DNA from: Lachnospiraceae bacterium
GTDB lineage: Bacteria; Bacillota; Clostridia; Lachnospirales; Lachnospiraceae
Direction: 5' to 3'
Assembly: GCA_011959925.1 (NCBI GenBank)
Contig: BLMD01000088.1
Span: 1 to 55,903, forward strand
DNA length: 55,903 nucleotides
Of the stretch, positions 1 to 8,587 are shown piece after piece; the stretch's first letter is position 1, and each line of letters starts with the position of its first letter. The notes below the pieces were generated by a model that was not told the origin of the DNA, made no database searches, and worked only from the letters and a program-made list of their open reading frames with translations. The translations under genes and the position numbers were made by a program.

Positions 1-125
1 GGCATACTGTGGACAGATGCGCTGACCGGATCCGGTGCCGAAACGACTGCAACCGAAAACAACATTGCCGCTGCAAGTATCAAACTTGTTACTTTGTTCA
101 ATAAACTTCTTCTTTCCCTTTTCAT
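1..125 (-). CDS. Secreted protein, N-terminal fragment (truncated by window edge)
   Basis: Only the first 41 codons are inside the window. They encode a classic Sec signal peptide: a basic start (MKRERR), a hydrophobic core (SLILAAAMLFSVAVVS) and a small-residue region that could be a cleavage site. A GGAAAGGAAC ribosome site lies eight bases before this ATG; another ATG eight bases upstream is out of frame and gives no signal-like peptide. It has its own promoter, directly after pheT. The mature protein lies outside the window, so its function is unknown. Confidence 0.65.
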   Translation of the reverse strand, partial: MKRERRSLLNKVTSLILAAAMLFSVAVVSAPDPVSASVHSM

Positions 126-174
126 ACTTCATGTTCCTTTCCATATATTTTTTATTAAAATACTTTACTTTTTT

Positions 175-202
175 ATTATAGCACGCATAAAATATTTTTC
201 AA
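175..202 (-). promoter_or_regulatory. Sigma-A promoter of the truncated secreted gene
   Basis: TTGAAA (197-202) and TATAAT (175-180) separated by 16 bases, pointing at the ATG at 125. It lies immediately after the pheT stop; I see no terminator between pheT and this promoter. Confidence 0.7.
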
Positions 203-210
203 TACTTTTC

Positions 211-2631
211 CTATTTTCTTAGCTCAATTCCCATCGCTTCTAACGCTTTTAATATTCGCTCCATAGCGCCGGTCAGATCGGCTTCTTCCAGATTCTTATC
301 CCTGCCGCGGAATGTCAGGGAATATGCGACAGACTTAAAGCCCGGCGTAATCTGGCTCCCCTCATAAACATCAAACAGCTGATAACTTTCCAGGTACGCG
401 CCGCCCTTGGCATCGAATACTTTTTCAATATCCCCCGCTAAAATCTCCTTCGGCACTACCATGCTGATATCGCGGGTCGCTGCCGGAAACTTCGCAATTC
501 CCTGGTATTTCCGGTCAAAACTTGCGCTCACTAAAACCTCCGGCATATCCAATACCGCAATATACACACGGTCTTTGATCGCATAATTTGCAGCAACAAC
601 AGGATGCACTTCTCCGATATAACCGATCGTACGATCCTGGTAAATCATATCCGCCTGGCGTCCCGGATGCAGATACGGCCTGGCGGAATCCGGACGATAA
701 GAAATCTTATCGTTCATGCCGATTTTTAATAAAAACTCTTCTGCCACGCCTTTTAGCGTATAAAAGTCTCCCTCTCCGTACATACCAAGCGTAAACTGCA
801 TCCGCTCCATGGGAAGCTCTGTTACGGGAAGCTGCTTGGGCAGATAAATATTGCCCAGCTCATACAAACGTACGTTTTTATTTCTTCTGTTATAATTGGT
901 TGACAGGGAAGTCAGCATTCCGTTTAACGGGATCGTCCGCATAATGGAAAAATCTTCCCCCAGCGGATTGGAAATCGTCACCACCTCCCTCAGTTTAGAA
1001 TCTGCGGGGATCAAAAGCTTATCGAATACTTTCGGACTTTCAAAAGAGTAGCACATCCCCTGGGAAAATCCGCAGAACTCCGCCGTATCTCTCGCAGCTT
1101 CTTCGATACGAAGTTTAAAAGAAAGCTTACCTGTCGTCGCTTCTCCGGTGGGAAGTGTCGTCGGAATATTATCGTAACCGAAAAATCTTGCCGCTTCCTC
1201 TGCAATATCCGCATCACATTCCAGATCCTGCCGCCAGGAAGGTACGACAATCTCATTTGCGTCTTTATCATACCTAAGTTCCAGGCGCTTAAAATAAGAA
1301 AGCATCTCTTCTTTTGAAATATCCGTACCCAGCAGGCGGTTATACTTTTCCGGTTCAAACGGAATGCGCCTTCCTTCTTTCTTCACCGGATACACGTCTA
1401 CCGTACCGCCGACGACTTCACCCGCTCCCAGTTCCTCGACCAGCTGGCAGGCACGGTTCATCGCTTCCAGTGCATTATTTGGATCGAGTCCTTTTTCAAA
1501 TATGGAAGATGCATCTGTCCGAAGACCGATTTTTTTACTGGAAAGACGAATATTGGTTCCGTCAAAACATGCCGCTTCCAGCAGCATCGTCTTCACATCC
1601 CCGGTGATCATAGAATTTTCTCCGCCCATAATTCCGGCGATTCCTACCGCTTTTTGTGCATCGCAGATCATCAGCACGCTATCGTCCAGTTTCCTCTCCT
1701 GTCCGTCTAACGTAACAAAAGTTTCGTCGTTCTTTGCACGCCTGACAATAATTTCTTTTCCCGCAATCGTATCCAGATCGTACGCGTGCATCGGCTGTCC
1801 GTACTCCGCCATCACATAATTGGTAATATCCACCAGATTATTGATCGGACGAATCCCCTGCGCCGCGAGTCGTCTCTGCATCCATTTCGGCGACGGAGCG
1901 ATTTTAATATTTTTTACAACTCTTGCCGCATAACGGGAACAAAGATCGCTGTCTTGTACGGTTACTTTAATATAATCGTTTACGTCTTCTTGATTTCCTG
2001 TTTCCCTTACAACCGGAGGCCGAAATTCCTTCCGAAACGTAGCGGCCGCCTCTCTGGCAATTCCAAGCACAGAATAACAGTCTACTCTGTTGGAAGTCAC
2101 TTCATACTCGAATACCGCATCGTGCAGTCCCAGCGCTTCCACAGCGTCGCTTCCGACTGCAGCGTCCGTATCAAAGATATAAATGCCAAGCTCCGGCGCT
2201 TCCGGATACATATCACGGCTGGAACCCAGTTCTTCGATGGAGCACATCATACCAAACGACTCCACACCGCGGAGTTTTCCCTTTTTAATTTTAATTCCGC
2301 CCGGCGTCATAGTTCCGTCATGTCCGCCCGCTACTCTTCCGCCGTCCAATACAACCGGCACTTTATCTCCTTCCGATACGTTGGGAGCTCCTGTTACAAT
2401 CTGCAGATGTTCTTCCGTTCCGATATCCACCTGGCAGACAATTAATTTATCTGCGTCCGGATGCGGCTCTATCTTTACAATCTGTCCCACAACGATCTTC
2501 TCCAAATCCGCGTCCAGTTTCCGATACCCTTCTACCTTTGTACCGGACAATGTCATTGCGTCCGTATATTCCTGTTCCGTCGCCGAAAGTCCAGGAACAA
2601 GCGCTTTTATCCATTCAAATGATGTATTCAT
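211..2631 (-). CDS. pheT: Phenylalanine--tRNA ligase beta subunit
   Basis: Beta chain of the cytoplasmic (alpha-beta)2 enzyme that charges tRNA-Phe. At 806 residues it has the full bacterial length. An EMAP/OB-type tRNA-binding domain occupies about residues 40-150 (VVGQIVKIEPHPDADKL), followed by the B3/B4 editing region, the B5 domain, the catalytic-like core (RLYELGNIYLP) and the C-terminal FDX-ACB anticodon-binding fold (KFPAATRDISMVV, about 715 to the end). The start is set by a GGAGGAGG site just upstream. It follows pheS after 17 bases in the same T-box controlled operon. Confidence 0.97.
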   Translation of the reverse strand: MNTSFEWIKALVPGLSATEQEYTDAMTLSGTKVEGYRKLDADLEKIVVGQIVKIEPHPDADKLIVCQVDIGTEEHLQIVTGAPNVSEGDKVPVVLDGGRVAGGHDGTMTPGGIKIKKGKLRGVESFGMMCSIEELGSSRDMYPEAPELGIYIFDTDAAVGSDAVEALGLHDAVFEYEVTSNRVDCYSVLGIAREAAATFRKEFRPPVVRETGNQEDVNDYIKVTVQDSDLCSRYAARVVKNIKIAPSPKWMQRRLAAQGIRPINNLVDITNYVMAEYGQPMHAYDLDTIAGKEIIVRRAKNDETFVTLDGQERKLDDSVLMICDAQKAVGIAGIMGGENSMITGDVKTMLLEAACFDGTNIRLSSKKIGLRTDASSIFEKGLDPNNALEAMNRACQLVEELGAGEVVGGTVDVYPVKKEGRRIPFEPEKYNRLLGTDISKEEMLSYFKRLELRYDKDANEIVVPSWRQDLECDADIAEEAARFFGYDNIPTTLPTGEATTGKLSFKLRIEEAARDTAEFCGFSQGMCYSFESPKVFDKLLIPADSKLREVVTISNPLGEDFSIMRTIPLNGMLTSLSTNYNRRNKNVRLYELGNIYLPKQLPVTELPMERMQFTLGMYGEGDFYTLKGVAEEFLLKIGMNDKISYRPDSARPYLHPGRQADMIYQDRTIGYIGEVHPVVAANYAIKDRVYIAVLDMPEVLVSASFDRKYQGIAKFPAATRDISMVVPKEILAGDIEKVFDAKGGAYLESYQLFDVYEGSQITPGFKSVAYSLTFRGRDKNLEEADLTGAMERILKALEAMGIELRK

Positions 2632-2648
2632 ATTCTTTCCTCCTCCAT

Positions 2649-3668
2649 TTAGAACTGTTTTAAAAATCTGTCGTCGTTCTCATACAAAAGACGCATATCG
2701 TCGATTTCATACTTCAGCAATGCGATCCGCTCCAAACCAACGCCAAATGCAAAACCGGAATATTTTTCCGGATCGATCCCGCTCATGCGCAGCACTCTCG
2801 GATGTACCATACCGCAGCCCAAAATCTCGATCCAGCCGCTGCCTTTGCAGAATCTGCATCCCTTGCCGCCGCATTTAAAACAGGAAACATCTACCTCCGC
2901 ACTCGGCTCCGTAAACGGAAAATGGTGCGGACGGAATTTCACTTTCGTATCCTCCCCGAACAGCTCTCTGGCAAACTCTGCCAGAGTCCCTTTCAGATCG
3001 GCAAACGTAATATGCTGATCGATCACAAGACCCTCGATCTGATGAAACGACGGCGAATGTGTCGCATCCACTTCATCCGACCGAAACACCCGGCCCGGCG
3101 CAATCATACGGATCGGCAGCTTTCCTTTTTCCATCTCGCGGACCTGTACCGGAGACGTCTGGGTACGCAGCAGAATCGATTCGTTAATATAAAAGGTATC
3201 CTGCTCATCCTTTGCGGGATGGTTTGCCGGAATATTGAGCGCTTCAAAATTATAATAATCCAGTTCGACTTCCGGACCTTCGACCACTTCATACCCCATG
3301 CCGATAAAAATACGCTCTACTTCCTCTAACGCTATCGTGTTGGGATGTCTGTGCCCGACTTTATTTCTCTTAGCGGGAAGCGTTACGTCAATGACTTCTT
3401 TCTGCAGGCGAAGTTCCATTTCCTTTGCCTCCAGCGCCGATTTTGCGTCTTCCAATCTTTTTTCGATTTCCGCCCTAACGTCATTGACCATCTGCCCAAA
3501 CGCCGGACGGTCCTGGGGCAGGATATCTTTCATGCTTTTTAATACAGCTGTCAGTTCTCCTTTTTTACCCAGAACGGCAACCCGAACATCATTCAGCTTG
3601 CTCAGATCCTCAGACGATTCGATGTGCCTGATTGCTTCCTCTTTGATTTTCTGCAATTTTTCCTTCAT
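2649..3668 (-). CDS. pheS: Phenylalanine--tRNA ligase alpha subunit
   Basis: Catalytic alpha chain, 339 residues, class II aminoacyl-tRNA synthetase. The N-terminal third is a charged coiled coil that contacts tRNA; motif 2 ([10 protein letters not shown]) and motif 3 ([13 protein letters not shown]) are present. A CxxC...CxxC cluster ([12 protein letters not shown]) sits in the catalytic domain, as is common in bacterial PheS. The chosen ATG at 3668 has a GGAAGGGAG site at good spacing; a 20-residue upstream extension in the same frame would run back towards the T-box terminator and is rejected. First gene of the pheST operon. Confidence 0.97.
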   Translation of the reverse strand: MKEKLQKIKEEAIRHIESSEDLSKLNDVRVAVLGKKGELTAVLKSMKDILPQDRPAFGQMVNDVRAEIEKRLEDAKSALEAKEMELRLQKEVIDVTLPAKRNKVGHRHPNTIALEEVERIFIGMGYEVVEGPEVELDYYNFEALNIPANHPAKDEQDTFYINESILLRTQTSPVQVREMEKGKLPIRMIAPGRVFRSDEVDATHSPSFHQIEGLVIDQHITFADLKGTLAEFARELFGEDTKVKFRPHHFPFTEPSAEVDVSCFKCGGKGCRFCKGSGWIEILGCGMVHPRVLRMSGIDPEKYSGFAFGVGLERIALLKYEIDDMRLLYENDDRFLKQF

Positions 3669-3726
3669 TCTGTTTCTCCCTTCCTGATCGTTCCTCCTGC
3701 GAAACGCGTATCTTTTACATGGCAAC

Positions 3727-3766
3727 AAAAAAGAGCGCTTCTTCCCTTCTCCAGGGACGAATCACT
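3727..3766 (-). terminator. Intrinsic terminator of the pheST T-box leader
   Basis: On the minus strand AGTGATTCGTCCCT pairs with AGGGAAGAAGCGCT (two mismatches), followed by CTTTTTT. It lies directly downstream of the T-box bulge sequence, so it is the alternative to the antiterminator fold. Confidence 0.85.
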
Positions 3767-4037
3767 CCGCGGTACCACCCAAATTCCCGGGAATAAACCT
3801 CCCCGGGCGCTTACTCTGTGCGTAACGTACACAAACCGTTATGGACTACTCAACTCGGTTCACCCATACTGCTCCGGCGGGAACGTTCGGTCATTCCTTA
3901 CATAAAGAAGCTTCCAGCCGATGGCTTCTTCTCTCTGATAGGTGTGGCATGACTTACCTCTGTGCGGATCGTCCGGTCCGTGCACAGGACGCCTTCACTG
4001 CAGTTATCCGTATTTGTTTCTCCATGTGAAAACTATT
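3727..4037 (-). promoter_or_regulatory. T-box riboswitch leader of pheST
   Basis: About 310 bases between promoter and pheS. The conserved T-box GGGTGGTACCGCGG is at 3767-3780, preceded by an AGAGAG-containing element (around 3942) and by stem-loop sequences typical of Stem I to III. Established mechanism: uncharged cognate tRNA pairs with the specifier loop and with the T-box bulge, blocking the terminator. With pheST downstream the cognate is expected to be tRNA-Phe; I could not place a UUC/UUU specifier codon with confidence by eye. Confidence 0.93.
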
Positions 4038-4043
4038 TCTTGC

Positions 4044-4072
4044 ATAGTAACACAGCATTCGTAAAAATGCAA
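4044..4072 (-). promoter_or_regulatory. Sigma-A promoter of the pheST operon
   Basis: TTGCAT (4067-4072), 17-base spacer, TACTAT (4044-4049). Transcription would start near 4037, just upstream of the T-box leader. Confidence 0.75.
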
Positions 4073-4073
4073 T

Positions 4074-4114
4074 AAAAAAGTTCCGAAAACAAAATTTCGT
4101 TTCCGGAACTTTTT
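4074..4114 (-). terminator. Terminator after the first GH20 gene
   Basis: Stem AGTTCCGGAAAC / GTTTTCGGAACT (4079-4110), with A-run and T-run on both sides, so it can act in either direction. It closes the glycosidase transcript and insulates the pheST promoter next to it. Confidence 0.88.
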
Positions 4115-4179
4115 CGGCAAATCATAACCGACCTTTCTATGTTCTCAGCGATCGGACAGGACGGAACTTACAGAAACTT

Positions 4180-7100
4180 CTACAGTCCCTTTTTAATGCC
4201 TGCTTTTTTGATCTGTGCTTTTAATTTCTTATTCTTCTTTAACGTCTTCGGCAGTTTGATTTTAATCTTTGCACTTGTCTTTTTAAATGCTCCGCCGCCG
4301 ACGCTCTTTAATTTCGACTTATTCTGCACTATGACATTCGTCAGCTTTTTACAGCCTTTGAATGCGTCTTTTCCGATCTTCGCCACGTTTGCGCCGATCG
4401 TAACTTTCTTTAATTTTTTCTTGCAGCCGTTATATGCCTTTGCGCCGATCTCCACGATCTTGTACGTCTTTCCCTGATAGGAAACGGTATTGATTTTCAC
4501 GTTTGAAACGTCTTTTCCCTTGATCAGCTTTGCTGTAAGCGCTGCGGCGCTGACTACCTGGTATTTGACGCCGTTTACTTCAAACGGGTCGTTATCTTTT
4601 AGGGACGTGTCTGTCTTGGGCGTATCTTTTATAAGAGTTTTTCCTTTTAACGCCGCTAAAGCGTCCTTCAGCTCCTTCAACGTTGCGTCTTCCCTGTCAG
4701 CAACTGCTTTTGCATCCGCAATTGCTTTTTTCAATGCATCAACCGAATCCTTGGTATACCCTGCAGTATTTTTCAGTTTTGCTTCTGCCGCCGTTATCTC
4801 TGTTTTCAATTCACCGCGTGCTGTATTTACCTCTGCTTCCTCTGCTTTCGTAACAAGCTGTATGTCTTTGATTACTTTTAACGCATCTTTGATGTCTTCT
4901 GCCGTAACGTTTGGATTTTGAAGCATGCTCTTCACAGAAGAAAGCGCTGCCTGAATTTTTGAAACCGTTTCTTCCGTATAACTATCCAGGTTTTCCATAT
5001 CGATTTCTTTGACTGCATCCTTCAGGTCATCGGCAATCTGATTGAAATTCTCTACTGTCTGATCATAATCTGCAGGCTTTTGTTCCAGTTTTGCGGCTGC
5101 GCCCTGCAGTTTCTCATAAGCCAGTGTAAAATCCTCCGCCGTACTGTCCGCATGTTCAATGACCGCCTGCGCCTCCTGACGCGCTTTTACAAGTATCTTC
5201 CAGCTGCCGTCCGTATATCCTGCCGCCAAAGTATCCGGATATTCCTGCACTTTATTCTGCAGAATCTGAGACGTAGCTTCCTCTCCTGAAACTTCTTTGG
5301 AACCGGTAACCTTCACATAATCAATCTGTCCTTTGAAGCTGTCCGTTTTGCTTCCAATACGTCCGATCGGAACCATCATCGTCCTCACCATCGCATTCGC
5401 ATTAGAGATCTGTTCACTTCTTTCCACATCGGGATGATTATCGTAATAAAATGTCGGGCTGTCGTCTACAAGGCTTCCATTCACATACAACGCCACATCT
5501 TTCTGTCCGCTGTGGAATTCCAGCTCTACCCACTCGCCAACCGGAAGCGTATAATTGAAAGAATAGGTATATCCCTCTCTCGAAAAACCTACGTTTCCCG
5601 TCTGTTTTACCGATGCTTTCAACGCATAAGTGCCGATATTCCCAAAGGAATCCTTGGATTCGCAAAGAATCTGTTCACTGTCCTCTTCTGCTCCGGCTTC
5701 TTTCTTCACTCTCATGGTAATTACAGCATCCGATCCTACCTGATCCAACGGCGTCTCCGCATAGCTTTCTCCTCCTTTCAGAGAAATCGCTTTACTGTTG
5801 TTGTCTGCTTCCGTCTGTTCTGCATTCTTAACTTCTGTCAAATCATTTTTATTTACGCTTGCATCTGCCGTAAGCGTATCGTCAAACGTCCAGTCCGCAG
5901 CCGTATTTGTCACAAAATCCAGTTCCGCATACATATTTGTATCCGGCGCGGTTCCCGTTTCGGAAATCAGAGCCGTAAAATCCGTTAAGTTTCTGTCTTT
6001 TGCATCTCCCCATAATTTCGCGCTCATCATTGGGAGCGCATCAAAGAAGCGGTCGAACGAATCATACTCGGCAATCCCGTTTGCCCGTGTGTCGATATTG
6101 TCGTGCCATACGGCATAGCAAGCCCCAAGCATCTGATCGTCTCCGGCCGGTACGATATAACCGCCCAAATTATTTGCCTGCCAGTTGTTATAAAGATTTG
6201 TTGTATTCAGATAATCTCCATAACCTCCTCTGCTGCTCTTTCCTATTCCGCTCGGAACCACATAAAGAGATCCGTCCAGGGTATTGATCAAATCATAACC
6301 AAGCTTATGCATATCACTCGGTACGGAATAGCCTGTATTCCATACATTAAGCTGAACATCGTCTACCGCAACCGGAGTTTCCCCCCGTTTATTTGACAAC
6401 GATCCCCACATACGAACCGTTCTTCCGGTATTTTGTATATATTTAATCATTTCATCTGAAAAACGCCGGAACATTTCAATGCCTTCCTGCCCTTCTTTTC
6501 CATGAAATTCATCCGTACCGATATGTATAATCGTCTCTTTGTCAAATACCGGATTCTCCCCGTCAAAATAATCCTGCCATAACCGCTTTGCCAGATCGTA
6601 CGCGCCTTCTTTTTCCAAATTTAATTCATCAATAATGTGACGGCTTCTATTCGTTGGAATACCTGTTTTTACAGTCATAAATTCCGGAAATGCCCTTGTA
6701 AACGGCAACGCATGCGCAGGCATATCAAGTTCCGGTATAATGCTTACGCCAATCGTCCTGCTGTCCTGAATAAATGTACGGAATTCATCTTTTGTATACG
6801 ACACATCCTCAGAAGTCGCTGATTTATTCGTATCCGGATTTACTACTCCGGACTCCAGACGAAATCCCGCATACGTTTCTTTAATTGCCTGTTCAATCGT
6901 AGGATAATCTTCCATAAAAATCAGGTTATCGCTTAAATGAACCTGAAAATTATTCATTTTATACCAGGACATATTCTTAGCAAATGCATACAGCGCATCC
7001 AGTGAAATCGGCTTCCTTGCCACATCAAGGCTAAATCCCCTTACTTCAAATTTAGGGTAATCCCGAATGAGTCCTTTTGGCATGCTTCCGCTTGTCTGTT

Positions 7101-8274
7101 TTAAAATCTGCAGAATCGTTCTCGTCGCCCAGTATGCACCGGTAGCTTCTTCCGCTTCCACAAAAACGGAATTATGAACCGAAAGCGTATATCCTTCTTT
7201 GCCAAGACCGTTAGTATCGTCAGTCAAGGAAAGATAAAAATCTCCCATTTTAACGCTCATCCAGTTCCCGGAAATTACTTCTATCTCCATTCCGGTTATT
7301 TCTTTATAATCTTTGGCAAATTCCCCGGCCACATCAAAAAGCGCGTCGTCTCCTACCACGATTTTACTGTCTGCCTTCACAAGAAACCGGCCTGTTCCCC
7401 CATGCCACTCCTGAAGTTCTGGAATGACAGCAGGCTTTGCATTTGACGACTCACTTTCTGTGTACTGTCCGGGAACCGTAATCGTAAACTCTTCCGTTCT
7501 GGCAGAAGATTCATCCGCTAGCGTCACTTCATAAAATCCTTTTACCGTCTTTTGTGAAATCGGCGTATAAATGGTTCCGTCTTCATCGACCACCTCTTCG
7601 TAATCCGCACAAAAACGGACTTTCGCTCCCTCAGGAAGATTTTCCGGCATAGAAAGTTTCGTATCGCCTTCTGCAACTTCAGGTTTTTCTATTTCATCTG
7701 CAACTTTCTGTGCTTCTGTTCTCCTGTCAGGAATTTCATCGGAATATACTTCGATCTCATATAAAGAAGCCGTATCCCATGACGTTTCCGACGGATCGAT
7801 ACTTTCACTGTGTACGGTTTCGATATACAAACGCAGGTAAGACCCTGTCACAGGCGCATCTAACGTAATGATTTCTTTATTTTTCTTAGGATAACCCGTA
7901 TTTGACCAAATTGGATCATTCCAGTTTTGTCCGTCACTCGATACTTCAAGCCTGTAATTTTCCACATTTCTACGTTCCCAGTAGAGCACAATGTTCTTCA
8001 TTGTCTGAGGCGCATCCCATTGAAGCTGTATCCATTGAGGACCGGCTCCTCGCGCCGATGACCATCTGGAACTCTTGCTGGATGAATCTCCATCATTCAC
8101 TTTACTTGCCGGTGTAGAGCCAGCCTCCACACTTGACGCCGTTGCCGTTGCGCTGACGGCAGAATTCTCGGAGTCTGCCGCATGAACCCTTACAGACGGA
8201 AACGAAACTGCACCGAACAGCATGCTCATCGTAAGCATCCAGGCACCGATCCGCTTTAATTTTTTACGAAACAT
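4180..8274 (-). CDS. Secreted multidomain GH20 glycosidase (hexosaminidase / lacto-N-biosidase-like), copy 1
   Basis: A 1364-residue exported enzyme expected to release beta-linked GlcNAc or lacto-N-biose from host glycans. In order: signal peptide (1-32), F5/8-type CBM32 (about 35-178), GH20 N-terminal beta domain (about 283-405), GH20 TIM barrel (about 407-735) with the catalytic Asp588-Glu589 pair in HIGTDEFHG, a concanavalin-like domain (about 780-940), FIVAR-like helical repeats (about 960-1240), and a Lys-rich LRR tail (last ~115 residues). No LPxTG. The ATG at 8274 follows GGAGAAA; a 25-residue longer frame would begin inside the promoter. The barrel (VRMWGSLSNK, QLNVWNTGY) and overall order resemble bifidobacterial lacto-N-biosidase, so that activity is as plausible as beta-N-acetylhexosaminidase. 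Confidence 0.93.
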   Translation of the reverse strand: MFRKKLKRIGAWMLTMSMLFGAVSFPSVRVHAADSENSAVSATATASSVEAGSTPASKVNDGDSSSKSSRWSSARGAGPQWIQLQWDAPQTMKNIVLYWERRNVENYRLEVSSDGQNWNDPIWSNTGYPKKNKEIITLDAPVTGSYLRLYIETVHSESIDPSETSWDTASLYEIEVYSDEIPDRRTEAQKVADEIEKPEVAEGDTKLSMPENLPEGAKVRFCADYEEVVDEDGTIYTPISQKTVKGFYEVTLADESSARTEEFTITVPGQYTESESSNAKPAVIPELQEWHGGTGRFLVKADSKIVVGDDALFDVAGEFAKDYKEITGMEIEVISGNWMSVKMGDFYLSLTDDTNGLGKEGYTLSVHNSVFVEAEEATGAYWATRTILQILKQTSGSMPKGLIRDYPKFEVRGFSLDVARKPISLDALYAFAKNMSWYKMNNFQVHLSDNLIFMEDYPTIEQAIKETYAGFRLESGVVNPDTNKSATSEDVSYTKDEFRTFIQDSRTIGVSIIPELDMPAHALPFTRAFPEFMTVKTGIPTNRSRHIIDELNLEKEGAYDLAKRLWQDYFDGENPVFDKETIIHIGTDEFHGKEGQEGIEMFRRFSDEMIKYIQNTGRTVRMWGSLSNKRGETPVAVDDVQLNVWNTGYSVPSDMHKLGYDLINTLDGSLYVVPSGIGKSSRGGYGDYLNTTNLYNNWQANNLGGYIVPAGDDQMLGACYAVWHDNIDTRANGIAEYDSFDRFFDALPMMSAKLWGDAKDRNLTDFTALISETGTAPDTNMYAELDFVTNTAADWTFDDTLTADASVNKNDLTEVKNAEQTEADNNSKAISLKGGESYAETPLDQVGSDAVITMRVKKEAGAEEDSEQILCESKDSFGNIGTYALKASVKQTGNVGFSREGYTYSFNYTLPVGEWVELEFHSGQKDVALYVNGSLVDDSPTFYYDNHPDVERSEQISNANAMVRTMMVPIGRIGSKTDSFKGQIDYVKVTGSKEVSGEEATSQILQNKVQEYPDTLAAGYTDGSWKILVKARQEAQAVIEHADSTAEDFTLAYEKLQGAAAKLEQKPADYDQTVENFNQIADDLKDAVKEIDMENLDSYTEETVSKIQAALSSVKSMLQNPNVTAEDIKDALKVIKDIQLVTKAEEAEVNTARGELKTEITAAEAKLKNTAGYTKDSVDALKKAIADAKAVADREDATLKELKDALAALKGKTLIKDTPKTDTSLKDNDPFEVNGVKYQVVSAAALTAKLIKGKDVSNVKINTVSYQGKTYKIVEIGAKAYNGCKKKLKKVTIGANVAKIGKDAFKGCKKLTNVIVQNKSKLKSVGGGAFKKTSAKIKIKLPKTLKKNKKLKAQIKKAGIKKGL

Positions 8275-8320
8275 AACATCTTTCTCCTTTCCATTCGTTA
8301 AATTTCTGCTTATATGTGTT

Positions 8321-8349
8321 ATTATACAAAAAAATAAACTTCTTTTCAA
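8321..8349 (-). promoter_or_regulatory. Sigma-A promoter of GH20 copy 1
   Basis: TTGAAA (8344-8349), 17 bases, TATAAT (8321-8326): a perfect -10 and near-perfect -35. The motif TTGAAAAGA followed at the end by TTGTATAAT is shared with the promoter of GH20 copy 2. Confidence 0.9.
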
Positions 8350-8387
8350 TCATTTTCATAAACTTGCATAAACAACTGCAATATTTT

Positions 8388-8422
8388 ACGGAGAACCGCA
8401 ACAATAATCTGCAGTTCTCCGT
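8388..8422. repeat. Inverted repeat between sialidase and GH20 copy 1
   Basis: Nine-base arms ACGGAGAAC / GTTCTCCGT. On the minus strand it lies just after the sialidase stop but lacks a clear T-run, so it is a weak terminator or an mRNA 3' end stabiliser at best. Confidence 0.5.
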
Positions 8423-8437
8423 ATAATATCAAACCTG

Positions 8438-8587
8438 CTATTTTATTTTTTTAATCCCCGCTCTCTGAATCTGTTTCTTCAGGTTCTTATTCTTTTTCAG
8501 ATTCTTGGGTAATTTTATACTGATATTCTTTGCGGTTTTCTTAAATGCGCCGGAACCGACCTTCTTTAATTTTGACTTGTTCTTCAC
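8438..8587 (-). repeat. Shared 3' coding module, tail subtype IK (sialidase copy)
   Basis: Encodes the last 49 residues of the sialidase. It differs from the end of GH20 copy 2 at only two residues and is also very similar in DNA, although the two enzymes belong to different GH families. Confidence 0.85.

Noticed and set aside
8388..8422. Terminator after the sialidase gene
   Set aside because: The stem is good but no T-run follows on the minus strand; listed only as an inverted repeat.
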